Assembly (NCBI GenBank): GCA_013288235.1
Contig: JABDCF010000014.1
Span: 1-54,916 of the forward strand
Length of the DNA stretch: 54,916 nucleotides
From: Bacteroidota bacterium
GTDB taxonomy: Bacteria; Bacteroidota; Bacteroidia; Sphingobacteriales; Sphingobacteriaceae
Direction of reading: 5' to 3'
Under the pieces are notes generated by a model. That model worked only from the letters and a program-made list of their open reading frames with translations, was not told the DNA's origin and did not search any database. Each line of letters opens with the position of its first letter. The first letter of the stretch is position 1. Positions 1 to 7,880 of this stretch are shown here, piece after piece. The translations under genes were made by a program, and so were the position numbers.

Positions 1-1
1 A

Positions 2-827
2 ACAAGCATGGCCGGGATTGCTGGTTTAAGCTTGTTGCCTGCAATTAATACGTTTGCAAATGATAGCAATAATTATAAAAGACAAACAGCCGCTAAGCTT
101 AAATTAAGGTTTGCCATAGCATCCGACCTTCACTATGGGCAGGAGGGGACTGACTCGGCTTTAAATGCTGCTAATATCGTAAAGTGGCTGAACGAAGATC
201 ATACCAAAAACCACCTTGACCTAATAATTATCAACGGCGACCTGGTTAATAACCGCCCCGACTTGCTCCCCGAAGTGAAAACAAAATATTTTGACAAGTT
301 GCCCGTGCCTTATTATACCATACCAGGCAATCATGATTTTGCGGACGGCCCAATATGGAAAAGCGTATTTGGCTATGAGGATAAATTTACGGTTGAGCAT
401 GGCGATATCGGTTTTATATTTGCGAACACAGCCAATACCAAAGGCGGCTACGTATGCCCTGATAACACCTTTATAAAAGCTTCACTTGAAAGCTTTAAAG
501 ATAAAAAGATAGTTTTTGTGGTATTGCACATTGCCCCGGTTCAATGGATGAAATCAGAGGCGACCATATTTTTTAGATTGCCCTGATACCGTTGCATTAC
601 TGCACGATTACCCTAACGTGAAAGCCGTTTTTCATGGCCACGACCATAATTTAGACGGAGTGCGCTATACCGGCAGGCTGCCACATTTTTTTGATTCGCA
701 TATAGGCGGGAGTTGGGGCACCGATTATAAAGGCTACCGCATTGTTGAAGTTGGCGATGATAATTCCATCTACACCTACCAGGTTAACGCCAGCCAAAAC
801 CCCGTGCTGAATGCGAATAAGTTGTGA
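2..827 (+). pseudogene. Calcineurin-like metallophosphoesterase, frameshifted and cut by window edge
   Basis: Metal-dependent phosphoesterase, substrate unknown. The reading frame is already open at base 2, so the true start lies upstream; the first visible residues (TSMAGIAGLSLLPA) look like the end of a Tat- or Sec-type export signal. Metallophosphatase motifs appear in order: SDLHYG, NGDLV, GNHDF and LHIAP in the first frame, then FHGHDHN in another frame. The frame breaks near 569-574, a run of six T. Removing one T joins the two frames into a continuous LDCPDTVALLHDYPN segment leading into GHDHN. So the gene is either a recent single-base pseudogene or intact with a homopolymer sequencing error. 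As written, translation stops at 586 and loses the last metal-binding motif. Confidence 0.8.
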
Positions 828-831
828 GGGG

Positions 832-968
832 AGTCCTAAAGTCGGGAAGTCGGAAAGCCCGAAAGATGTAGTGACGCCACTTTAAACAGTTCGGCAATGA
901 GCAGCCGACTCTTACTTTATTGTCAAATTTTTCTTTCGGACTTTCGGACTTTTCTGACTCCCGGACTA
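832..968. repeat. Imperfect inverted repeat of AAGTCGGAAAG words
   Basis: The left arm (about 839-866) and right arm (931-968) are imperfect reverse complements built from AGTC/GACTT words, with a loop of about 65 bases. It lies in the 260-base gap between the phosphoesterase and the DoxX gene, both on the plus strand. The right arm recurs almost unchanged at 37179-37216 (34 of 38 bases by eye). The rest of the gap holds no gene. Confidence 0.7.
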
Positions 969-1075
969 ATTCTTCCTTGACAATCCTAAACTTTATGTTT
1001 AATTTTATGTTGTTATACGAAAACAGGTTTAACTCAAAAACCGTTTCGTAGTTTGACCAGTTATATTTTCAAAAA

Positions 1076-1083
1076 AAGGAGGT
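1076..1083 (+). promoter_or_regulatory. Strong Shine-Dalgarno before DoxX gene
   Basis: AAGGAGGT lies four bases before the ATG at 1088. Such a complete anti-16S match is uncommon in Bacteroidota, where most genes here have only A-rich leaders. It fixes the DoxX start. Confidence 0.6.
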
Positions 1084-1087
1084 CGTC

Positions 1088-1529
1088 ATGAACATGGTTC
1101 ATAAAATTGAAAGGTGGGGCGATAACCATCACCCCATGGTACTTGATCTTATCCGCATAGCGTTAGGTGTTTTTTTATTATTGAAGGGCCTGGCGTTTAT
1201 GGAGAATTCAGCTTTTCTAAAAGATATGATCGAAAATCAGAATGTTGTAGCTATTTCTTCCGGCTTATTAATGACGCTTGTTTACTATGTCACGTTCGCC
1301 CACCTTGTCGGCGGTGCGTTGATCGCTATGGGGATACTGACGAGGTTTGCCAGTATTATACAAATACCAATTTTAGTGGCGGCGATATTTTTAACAGATT
1401 TTTTTTCAGTCGCCTATTAATTCATTGGTGTGGCCTTCTCTAACAGCGTTAGCCTTACTTGTTTTATTCATGATAATAGGCTCAGGGCCACTATCACTTG
1501 ACAGGTACCTGGAGAAGTGGGAAGCTTAG
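1088..1529 (+). pseudogene. DoxX family membrane protein, frameshifted near C-terminus
   Basis: Small integral membrane protein of the DoxX family (quinone- or thiol-linked redox roles are known for some members). The written frame gives 110 residues with hydrophobic segments starting at about residues 20, 55 and 75, and stops at 1420. Directly after, another frame reads NSLVWPSLTALALLVLFMI then IGSGPLSLDRYLEKWEA up to the stop at 1527-1529, which is the expected last membrane helix and the family's usual GSGPLSLDR end. Removing one T from the eight-T run at 1399-1406 joins the frames. It is either a fresh frameshift or a homopolymer error, like the one in the preceding gene. The start at 1088 is supported by the Shine-Dalgarno just upstream. 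Confidence 0.8.
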
Positions 1530-1536
1530 GGGGAAG

Positions 1537-1612
1537 TTTGCAGTTTTGAGTGGGCAGTTTGCAGTTGAAAAGCTTTGAAACAGTTAACCGCAAACCGCAT
1601 ACTGCCAACTGC
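1537..1612. repeat. Imperfect inverted repeat of GCAGTTTGC words
   Basis: GCAGTT/TTTGCAG words on the left (1537-1566) face AACTGC/GCAAACC words on the right (1583-1612). By eye about 17 of 23 bases pair. It fills the gap between the convergent DoxX and zinc-finger genes and reaches the last codons of the latter, so it may act as a two-way terminator. No T-run is evident. Confidence 0.55.
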
Positions 1613-1881
1613 TAATACTCCACCATAATTTCATCAACATAGCACCATAGCCAGCGTTCGCCAGGTTCGGCTGATATTACTACCGGGTGACCTGTTTTGT
1701 GCGCATGCTTGCTGGCGTGCATATTTAGTGAGCTATCACAGCATAAAGTTGCGCCACATTCCTGGCAGGTGCGCAGATGTACCCAGCTATCATGTGTTTT
1801 TATGCATTCCTCGCATACATAATCTTTTGCATGCTTTAGGGTTTTGATGGCGGTGAGGTGTTTGCAGATATCTTCTTCCAT
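1612..1881 (-). CDS. UBP-type zinc finger protein (ZnF-UBP)
   Basis: An 89-residue protein that is almost entirely one ZnF-UBP domain. Visible zinc ligands: C6, H8, C23, C26, C39, C42, C47 and a cluster of histidines at 55-65; the ERWLWCYVDE segment (residues 75-84) matches the end of the domain. In eukaryotes this fold binds the free C-terminal Gly-Gly of ubiquitin; no ubiquitin system is visible here, so the bacterial ligand is unknown. It is downstream of, and on the same strand as, the receiver-flavoprotein gene (gap about 100 bases), suggesting a shared pathway. The gap between them (1882-1983) contains iterated CAACATTTCAAC-type words. Family call is firm; function is open. Confidence 0.85.
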   Translation of the reverse strand: MEEDICKHLTAIKTLKHAKDYVCEECIKTHDSWVHLRTCQECGATLCCDSSLNMHASKHAHKTGHPVVISAEPGERWLWCYVDEIMVEY

Positions 1882-1983
1882 AGTAGTATTATTTTAATTA
1901 AAAAATTTCCTTGTCTTATTATAAATGGCGTCTAAGTATTCAACTTTACAACATTCCAACATTTCAACGGTCCAACAAAAAGC

Positions 1984-3645
1984 TTAAACCTCAGCCAAAT
2001 ACTTATGCACGAAGCTAATGGCCATTGAGCCTTCGCCAACTGCAGATGCTACCCTGTTCATAGCGCCGGCACGCACATCGCCTGCGGCGAAAATACCATT
2101 GCAACTGGTTTCCAGTAAAAACGGATCACGTTCCATTTTCCATATCTTGCCAAAGTTGTCATATCTTCTTAACTCGCGGCCGGTTTCAATAAAGCCTTTT
2201 TCGTCGCGCAAAATATCCAGCTTTATCCAGTCGGTATAAGGCTTTGCGCCAATAAAAACATAAAGCGCGGCAGCTTCTTTGGTAACAGTTTCTTTTGTTT
2301 TAACATTGATAAGGGTTAAATGTTCGAGGTAGTTATTGCCGGATGCTTCCTTGATCTCTGTATCAGCCAGCACATGAATATTTGCAATATTATCGATCTG
2401 TTGTATCAAATATGCCGACATGGTATAGCTCAAACTATCTTTCCGGATAATTATATAAACATTTTTAGCAAATTTGGAAAGATAAACGGCTCCCTGCCCA
2501 GCCGAATTTCCGCCGCCGATAATATAAACATCTTTATCCTTGCAGGCTGCTGCCTCCGTCATGGCGGCGCCGTAATAAATGCCCGCGCCGGTAAAGTTTT
2601 CAATACCTTTAACCTCTAATTTACGATAATCAACGCCTGTGGTAATCACCACGGTGCGACTGATAATTTCGGGGCCATCATCAAGGATGATAGTTTTATA
2701 ACCATCTTTTTGTTTGATATCATTTACAGCCTGCGGCGATAAAAATTCAGCACCTAAGCGCATGGCCTGGCTTATGGCCCGCCGCGTAAGGTCAGCCCCG
2801 CTTAAACCGGCAGGGAAACCAAGATAATTTTCTATCCTTGAGCTTGAACCTGCCTGCCCTCCTGGCGCCTTGCGTTCTATCAATAAAGTTTTTAACCCTT
2901 CGGACGCACCGTAAACTGCTGCTGCAAGTCCTGCCGGGCCTGCGCCGATGATAACTACATCATAAATATCATTGGTGATCTGCGGATTTTTGCCAATTTT
3001 TTCGGCAATTGCCCTTATGGTAGGTTTGCATAAATAAGTGCCATCATCGAAAACTATCATTGGCAGTTCCCCAATGTTTACTTTATTAAGCTCGAGCATA
3101 TCCTTTGCGTCCGGGTTCTTTTCAATATCCAGCCAACGGTACGGGATGAGGTTGCTTGCAAGATAATCCTTAACCGTATGCGACTGCGGCGAAAACTGGT
3201 AGCCCACCAGCTTTATACCTTTAAACTCGGGGATGTAGTCATTTTCCCAGTCGTCGAGCAGGTCATTTAAAACAGGGTACAGCTTTTCTTCCGGCGGGTC
3301 CCAGGGTTTCATCAGGTAATAATCAAGCTGTACATCATTTATGGCTTTTATAGCAGCTTCAGTGTCCGAATATGCAGTAAGCAATGTGCGTTTAGCCTTA
3401 GGGAATATCTTTATTGCTTTTTCTAAAAACTCAACGCCTTCCATTTCGGGCATACGCTGGTCGCAAACAAACATGGCTACAACACCCGAACTATTTTTCA
3501 GATCGGCAAGGCTCTCCAACGCTTCATTTGCCGATGTGGTACTCATTATTTTATATTCCTTGCCGTACGTGGTTTTCAGATCGCGCGTAATGGCACGTAA
3601 CACCTGCGGATCATCATCTATCGAAAAAATTATTGGTCGTTCCAT
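1984..3645 (-). CDS. Response-regulator receiver fused to thioredoxin-reductase-like FAD oxidoreductase
   Basis: A 553-residue three-part fusion. Residues 1-130 are a receiver domain with the acidic triad D10-D12, phospho-acceptor D62, T90 and K113. Residues 145-220 resemble a glutaredoxin/thioredoxin-fold insert, but where CxxC is expected there is FSPQSH. Residues 228-553 are a thioredoxin-reductase-like flavoprotein: FAD motif GAGPAG (234-239), NADPH motif GGGNSAG (377-383), and the C-terminal GIFAAGDVR. The redox-active CxxC that precedes the NADPH motif in true thioredoxin reductases is absent (GIYYGAAMTEA instead). It therefore probably oxidises NAD(P)H without classical disulfide relay, gated by phosphorylation. 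The cNMP-type kinase next door is the obvious partner. Not a bona fide TrxB. Confidence 0.85.
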   Translation of the reverse strand: MERPIIFSIDDDPQVLRAITRDLKTTYGKEYKIMSTTSANEALESLADLKNSSGVVAMFVCDQRMPEMEGVEFLEKAIKIFPKAKRTLLTAYSDTEAAIKAINDVQLDYYLMKPWDPPEEKLYPVLNDLLDDWENDYIPEFKGIKLVGYQFSPQSHTVKDYLASNLIPYRWLDIEKNPDAKDMLELNKVNIGELPMIVFDDGTYLCKPTIRAIAEKIGKNPQITNDIYDVVIIGAGPAGLAAAVYGASEGLKTLLIERKAPGGQAGSSSRIENYLGFPAGLSGADLTRRAISQAMRLGAEFLSPQAVNDIKQKDGYKTIILDDGPEIISRTVVITTGVDYRKLEVKGIENFTGAGIYYGAAMTEAAACKDKDVYIIGGGNSAGQGAVYLSKFAKNVYIIIRKDSLSYTMSAYLIQQIDNIANIHVLADTEIKEASGNNYLEHLTLINVKTKETVTKEAAALYVFIGAKPYTDWIKLDILRDEKGFIETGRELRRYDNFGKIWKMERDPFLLETSCNGIFAAGDVRAGAMNRVASAVGEGSMAISFVHKYLAEV

Positions 3646-3678
3646 TTGGTAGAATGTGTGCTGTTAAATTAATAATTA

Positions 3679-3754
3679 GTCTTAAGTCCGAAGCCTTAAG
3701 TCCAAAGTAAATAAAGAGTAAATAATTTTGACTTAAGACTTCCGGCTTAAGACT
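3679..3754. repeat. Near-perfect inverted repeat of CTTAAGTC words
   Basis: Left arm 3679-3707 and right arm 3727-3754 pair at about 24 of 28 positions by eye, with a loop of about 19 bases. Words such as AGTCTTAAG are iterated within each arm. It lies between the kinase and the receiver-flavoprotein, both on the minus strand, and could end or attenuate the kinase transcript. Confidence 0.7.
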
Positions 3755-3766
3755 TTTGACTTACTA

Positions 3767-5167
3767 CTATCCATCTATCGGAAAGCAAACAATAAACTCC
3801 GTATGCCCCGGCCTGGAATTTACTTTTATTGAGCCATTGTGCTGGTGAACTATACGTTGCACTACCTCAAGCCCCAGGCCGGTACCTTTGCCCATTTCTT
3901 TGGTTGTAAAAAACGGGTCAAATATCCTTGATTTTATATCGTTAGGTATGCCAGGGCCATCATCAATAATAGATACCTGCACAAATTCACGGTCTTTTGC
4001 CGTTTTTATAGTTAAGGTGCCTTTGTTGTTCGGTTCCATCGCGTCAAAGGCGTTATCTATAAGGTTTGTCCACACCTGGTTTAATTCACCAATAAGCGCT
4101 TTTACCTGTGGTAATGTTTCATCAAACTCCTCGATAACGGTTATATTGGCCTTTCGCACTTTGTAGCCGAGCATGGTAAGCGTATTGCGTATACCAACGT
4201 GAATGTCGGCATATTGCTTATCGGTGCCCCGGTCCATATGGGTAAAGTTTTTTACAGAACATACCAGGTCTGCAATCCGGCGTGATGATTCCTGTATGTC
4301 CTCCACCATTCGCTCTGTTACCAGTAGGTTGCTTATCCAGTTAAAAACCGGCGAGCAATAGTTTGCCGGGATATGGCTGCAAAAGGTCTCCAGGTTTTCG
4401 GTAGTAAAACCAAAGTCAACAAAAGTTTCGGCAACATCATAGCTGTTTTCTATATCGTGTTCGTCAAGCCAATCGGTCAACTCTTCTTCACGTTTTGTTT
4501 TTTCTTTCAGCGTTAAGCGTGGTCTGTCCTTTACAGCCAGCAGCCTGAACAATTCGTCATTTACCGCGTCGACCTGTGCGGCATCCATTTGAATCGCGAT
4601 CACTTTTTTGAATGATCGCGGTTCCATTTTTAAATGTTCAATGAGTGAAACAGAATCGCGCACTATTGCCGAAGCAGGGTTATTCAGTTCGTGTGTTAGC
4701 CCTGCGGATAGCTTTCCAAGCGCCATCATTTTTTCATTTTGCTGCTGCAAGGCTGTAAATTCACGTACCCGGTTGCTCATTACATGTACAAGGGCCTGGG
4801 TAAGCTCAAAATGGTCTTTTATCATTTCCCTGATCCTCTCTGTAGGGTACGACAATAATTTTACTTTGCCTATGGCCTGGCTGTTTGCCGTGGCAATTAC
4901 CCCCCTTGAAAAAGGAAGGTAACCGCTTATGTCGCCCTTTGAAAAGGTAGCCAGTTCGCGCCTGCCACCATTTTGAATAATGTACAGCGTGAAGCGGCCA
5001 TCAAGGATAAAATGCGGCCCCGTAAGCCGCTGGCCCTGGGTTACTAAGTGTTCACCGTCCTGCAGTTCAGATACCTGACTGTTTGCTACCAGCCATTTCA
5101 GCTGATCATCAGGGACATTTTTTAGCTGTTCGAAAGTTTTTAATATAGATAGTGTAGCTTCCTGCAT
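3767..5167 (-). CDS. Soluble sensor histidine kinase with N-terminal cyclic-nucleotide-binding-type domain
   Basis: A 466-residue cytoplasmic kinase with no membrane segment. Residues 15-135 form a CRP-like cNMP-binding domain (VTQGQ, GPHFILDGRF, FSKGDISG). A helical linker leads to the H-box GLTHELNNPASA with H159. After a long intervening helical region (180-300), the ATPase part shows the N-box LIDNAFDAM, G1 DDGPGI, an F-box FDPFFTTK and G2 GTGLGLEV. It sits upstream of the receiver-flavoprotein on the same strand, so that receiver is the likely phosphorylation target. Whether the sensor domain binds a nucleotide, haem or another ligand cannot be told from sequence. Confidence 0.85.
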   Translation of the reverse strand: MQEATLSILKTFEQLKNVPDDQLKWLVANSQVSELQDGEHLVTQGQRLTGPHFILDGRFTLYIIQNGGRRELATFSKGDISGYLPFSRGVIATANSQAIGKVKLLSYPTERIREMIKDHFELTQALVHVMSNRVREFTALQQQNEKMMALGKLSAGLTHELNNPASAIVRDSVSLIEHLKMEPRSFKKVIAIQMDAAQVDAVNDELFRLLAVKDRPRLTLKEKTKREEELTDWLDEHDIENSYDVAETFVDFGFTTENLETFCSHIPANYCSPVFNWISNLLVTERMVEDIQESSRRIADLVCSVKNFTHMDRGTDKQYADIHVGIRNTLTMLGYKVRKANITVIEEFDETLPQVKALIGELNQVWTNLIDNAFDAMEPNNKGTLTIKTAKDREFVQVSIIDDGPGIPNDIKSRIFDPFFTTKEMGKGTGLGLEVVQRIVHQHNGSIKVNSRPGHTEFIVCFPIDG

Positions 5168-5212
5168 ATATTTAAATGTAAGTAATATTCTTTAATTTTA
5201 AGCGATGTTTTT

Positions 5213-5359
5213 GGGTTAGAGATTAGAGACTTGAGATTAGAGATTAGTTAGGAAGTGTAAAGTTCAGAAAAAAAAGAGTTGCTTCCGCCTAATGGCTTAA
5301 TATTTAGTGGCGAAATGATATTCCTAATCTCTAATCAACTAACCTCTAATCTCTAATCC
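5213..5359. repeat. Inverted repeat of GATTAGA words between divergent genes
   Basis: Left arm 5213-5252 and right arm 5322-5359 share long complementary stretches: 16 of 17 at the outer end and a 13-base GATTAGAGATTAG block inside. The outer right end is one base before the ATG at 5361. The genes on either side diverge, so a terminator role is not the obvious explanation. Confidence 0.7.
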
Positions 5360-5360
5360 A

Positions 5361-5642
5361 ATGGAAGTAAAAAATAAGAACGACGGCAAACGGGGGGTAT
5401 TTTATATTGAAGATGGTCATAAAGAGATTGGTTTGATGCATTATATTTTTGCGGGCCCAGGCAAAATGGTGATTGACCATACAGAAGTTAATGAGGGATA
5501 TAAAGGAAAAGGGCTGGGCATGCAGCTGGTTACCGCCGGCGTAAATTATGCCAGGGAAAACCATTTGAAAATATTGCCTCTTTGCCCTTTTGCCAAAATG
5601 ATATTTGAAAAAACGCCTGCGTTTGCGGATGTGTTGTTTTAG
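5361..5642 (+). CDS. Small GNAT-type acetyltransferase (YjdJ-like, PF14542 type)
   Basis: A 93-residue single-domain GNAT protein. The acetyl-CoA loop is visible as EVNEGYKGKGLGMQL (residues 42-56), followed by the PLCPFAKMIFEKTP segment (73-86) with the conserved Cys75 of this short family. Members are about half the size of ordinary GNATs and their substrates are mostly unknown. In E. coli the homologue yjdJ is next to yjdI, an Fe-S mono-cluster protein. Here the next gene carries a YjdI-like domain, so the partnership is conserved in another arrangement. The gap to the next gene is about 80 bases and holds repeated CCATAGTCCATGG-type words (5646-5684). Confidence 0.8.
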   Translation: MEVKNKNDGKRGVFYIEDGHKEIGLMHYIFAGPGKMVIDHTEVNEGYKGKGLGMQLVTAGVNYARENHLKILPLCPFAKMIFEKTPAFADVLF

Positions 5643-5723
5643 CTCATAGACCATAGTCCATGGCATGTAGTCCATAGTCAATGGCGGGAAGATAGGGTAA
5701 TATATAAATTTAATTATAACAAA

Positions 5724-6356
5724 ATGAAATACGATTTGGAGCATCCGGTGGTGGCCAGTATTGGGACGGAAAAATATAAATGTACCGTGGAATGGCGGCA
5801 TGGAAAGTTTATTGCTGATGAACCTGAAAGCTCGGGCGGAAAAGATAAAGGGCCCGACCCCTATACCTTGTTACTTTCTTCGTTGGGCACCTGCACATTG
5901 GCAACCCTGCGTATGTATATTGACAGGAAAGGGTGGGATGTGCCGAAAATAGCTGTATCGGTAAATATGTACCATGAAGTTAGGGACGGAAAAACTGTAA
6001 CCGTTATAGACCGCGACCTTAACTTTTTATCGCCTGTTACTGATGAGCAGCGGGAGCGGATGGTACAAATTGCCAAAGTTTGCCCCATATCGAAAATACT
6101 TGAAGGAGAGATACAGGTACGTACTTTTGCTTATAGTGACAATGATGAGTCGCAAAAGCATAGCTATACCAATGATGACATTACGGTAGTTTGGAAGCCC
6201 GAGCTTTGCAGGCATGCCGCCCGCTGCGCCACGCAGCTGCCTACTGTTTTTAACCCGGCAGTAAAACCATGGGTAAATATGGATGGCGCTACCAGCCAGG
6301 AGATAAGGGAGCAGGTGGCAAGGTGCCCTACAGGCGCTTTGAGTATTGCGAAGTAA
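5724..6356 (+). CDS. OsmC-family protein fused to YjdI-like [4Fe-4S] mono-cluster domain
   Basis: A 210-residue fusion. Residues 1-140 are an OsmC/Ohr-type domain with the two reactive cysteines expected of the family: C57 (GTCTLATLRMY) and C120 (KVCPISKIL). OsmC proteins reduce organic or fatty-acid hydroperoxides. Residues 150-210 match the Fer4_19/YjdI domain: ELCRHAARC (C162, C168), LPTVFNP, PWVNMDGA and ARCPTGAL (C201). The fusion suggests that electron flow or cluster status is coupled to peroxide handling; this is inference. It follows the YjdJ-like GNAT gene on the same strand. The ATG at 5724 is the first in frame and gives the expected OsmC N-terminus. Confidence 0.85.
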   Translation: MKYDLEHPVVASIGTEKYKCTVEWRHGKFIADEPESSGGKDKGPDPYTLLLSSLGTCTLATLRMYIDRKGWDVPKIAVSVNMYHEVRDGKTVTVIDRDLNFLSPVTDEQRERMVQIAKVCPISKILEGEIQVRTFAYSDNDESQKHSYTNDDITVVWKPELCRHAARCATQLPTVFNPAVKPWVNMDGATSQEIREQVARCPTGALSIAK

Positions 6357-6368
6357 GTTGAGTGCGTC

Positions 6369-6415
6369 AAGAATCAAGAAAAAAAACGTAATGGCTCTCT
6401 TGGTTCTTGATTCTT
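6369..6415. terminator. Two-way terminator hairpin between convergent genes
   Basis: AAGAATCAAGAA (6369-6380) and its exact reverse complement (6404-6415) form a 12-base stem. It lies between the OsmC fusion (plus) and the M24 peptidase (minus), with A- and T-rich flanks on both sides, fitting a bidirectional terminator. Confidence 0.6.
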
Positions 6416-6426
6416 TACTCTTGGCT

Positions 6427-7101
6427 CTATGTTAACAGTTGCTCAAAAAATCCACCTATCTTTTTATCCCTGTCAACAAAATGCACTTCTAATATCCAGT
6501 CTCTTTTATTCCCGTTTTCATCAGGTAAAAACATATCGTTATTGTTTTCGGGATGTACATATAAACTGTAATTGCCCGGGTCCAATTTTTCATGGGGAAA
6601 TTCGCCAATTAAATGCCCGGCTATCTGACCACCAAATTCCCACCCGTACTTACTGGAAAGCCCGGCAACATAATTATAAAACGCTGCACCGGTTAGGCTG
6701 GTTTGTTTGTTGAACCAGCCTTTTGCTTCATGCCAGGCCGTTTCAATGTCATTTTTTAATTTATGTTTTAAAGGGTCATTTCCTATTACATATGTCCTGC
6801 CAAGATCGGCTTCCCAATCTTCAATAACCGGCCCGAAATCGAAAAATAAAATATCATCTTCCCGGATTATTAGGTTTGGCGGGTTTTCATCATAAGGGGA
6901 TAAAGTATTGGCGCCGCTGCGTACAATTCTTTTGTGCCAATATTTTTCGATCCCGAAAAGTTCATTGGCCAGGGCGAAAATTTCAGTATTAAGTTGCTTT
7001 TCCGATTTTCCGGGTATAATAAGCCCCCTCAGCTCAATTTCCTGGAATAGTTTTACCGCTATGCCTTCGGCCTCAATTAACTTTGATTTAGTTATACTCA
7101 C
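6427..7101 (-). CDS. M24-family metallopeptidase (aminopeptidase P / creatinase fold)
   Basis: A 224-residue pita-bread-fold enzyme without an N-terminal creatinase domain. The five expected metal ligands can be placed: D88 (FFDFGP), D99 (EADLGRTY), H163 (AGHLIGEFPHE), E205 (WILEVHF) and E220 (GFFEQLL). These support a dinuclear metalloprotease that trims N-terminal or dipeptide substrates, but short stand-alone M24 proteins are poorly characterised and the substrate is unknown. It has no signal peptide. It converges with the OsmC fusion and ends at the shared hairpin. Confidence 0.8.
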   Translation of the reverse strand: MSITKSKLIEAEGIAVKLFQEIELRGLIIPGKSEKQLNTEIFALANELFGIEKYWHKRIVRSGANTLSPYDENPPNLIIREDDILFFDFGPVIEDWEADLGRTYVIGNDPLKHKLKNDIETAWHEAKGWFNKQTSLTGAAFYNYVAGLSSKYGWEFGGQIAGHLIGEFPHEKLDPGNYSLYVHPENNNDMFLPDENGNKRDWILEVHFVDRDKKIGGFFEQLLT

Positions 7102-7185
7102 TTCATATTATTATAGGCACAAATTTGAGTGACTTTTTGACGAAAAGAGTTATCCTGTGACAACTAATGTTAAGTCAAAAGTCTT

Positions 7186-7232
7186 TAGTCGTAAGTCCTA
7201 AGTTTAATTATGCTTTTTCCGACTTTCGACTA
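7186..7232. repeat. AGTC/GACT word hairpin at the crp-like gene end
   Basis: Left arm 7186-7199 pairs imperfectly (about 11 of 14) with 7219-7232, and the right arm covers the last codon of the minus-strand Crp/Fnr gene. The words belong to the same GACTT family as the repeats near 850, 3700, 32900, 37200 and 44600. It may act as a terminator. Confidence 0.5.
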
Positions 7233-7805
7233 ATTACTTTTAGCAATCTGTTTCCTGATCCTGCTTAATGACGTTGGCGTAACACCAATAAATGATGCCA
7301 GGTATTTTTGGGGGATATTTTGAATATAGGGTGGCTTTTTTAAAAGGTCCAGGTAGCGTTTTTCTGCAGAATCCCTTTGGAGCGCTGTAAACCGATCGAT
7401 CAGGTTAATAACAACATCTTCCCAAAACTTCCGCATCATCTCCTGCATTTTTGGATGTGTTTCATAAAGGTTATTCAAGTCCGGTTTTGGAAGGAACAGT
7501 ATTTCACTGTCCTCTATGGCCTGCAGGTAGTAGTTTGATGGGCTTTCGCTTATAAAACTGTAAAGTTCGATAGCTGAAGAGTGTTTAAAAGAAAACCAAA
7601 CGGATACTTCAATACCATCTGCAACATAATATAACCGCAGGCAGCCGCTTTGCACAAAAACAAGGTCTTTGCAAACTTCTCCCTGTTGCAAAAGGTATTC
7701 GTTTTTCTTAATGGCCTTTGCTTTAAACTTTCCGGCAATTTCATCCAGTTCATTGTCGGGCAGGTTAGCGTACGATGTTATAAATTGTTTGAGTTCGGGT
7801 GTCAT
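7230..7805 (-). CDS. Crp/Fnr-family transcription regulator
   Basis: A 191-residue regulator with an N-terminal cNMP-type beta roll (residues 20-115; EYLLQQGEVCKDLVFVQSGCLRLYY) and a C-terminal helix-turn-helix (about 163-190; PQKYLASFIGVTPTSLSRIRKQI). This short form without a full winged CRP DNA-binding domain is typical of the many Bacteroidota Crp-like regulators. No Fnr-type cysteine cluster is present, so Fe-S sensing is unlikely. A second member of the family is at 52265-52870. Confidence 0.85.
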   Translation of the reverse strand: MTPELKQFITSYANLPDNELDEIAGKFKAKAIKKNEYLLQQGEVCKDLVFVQSGCLRLYYVADGIEVSVWFSFKHSSAIELYSFISESPSNYYLQAIEDSEILFLPKPDLNNLYETHPKMQEMMRKFWEDVVINLIDRFTALQRDSAEKRYLDLLKKPPYIQNIPQKYLASFIGVTPTSLSRIRKQIAKSN

Positions 7806-7880
7806 GTAACCTAATTTATAGTGGAATGATCAGCAGGCAGGTAAAAATAGCCATTTTGACGATCAAAATATGAAGTTGTT

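Noticed and set aside
1612..1881. Evidence for a bacterial ubiquitin system
   Set aside because: Only a ubiquitin-binding-type zinc finger is present; no E1-, E2- or JAB-type gene and no ubiquitin-like protein is visible.
1984..3645. Thioredoxin reductase (TrxB)
   Set aside because: FAD and NADPH motifs fit, but both redox cysteine pairs are missing and a receiver domain is fused at the N-terminus.
7230..7805. Fnr-type oxygen sensor
   Set aside because: No cysteine cluster for a [4Fe-4S] centre; only the general Crp/Fnr fold is supported.
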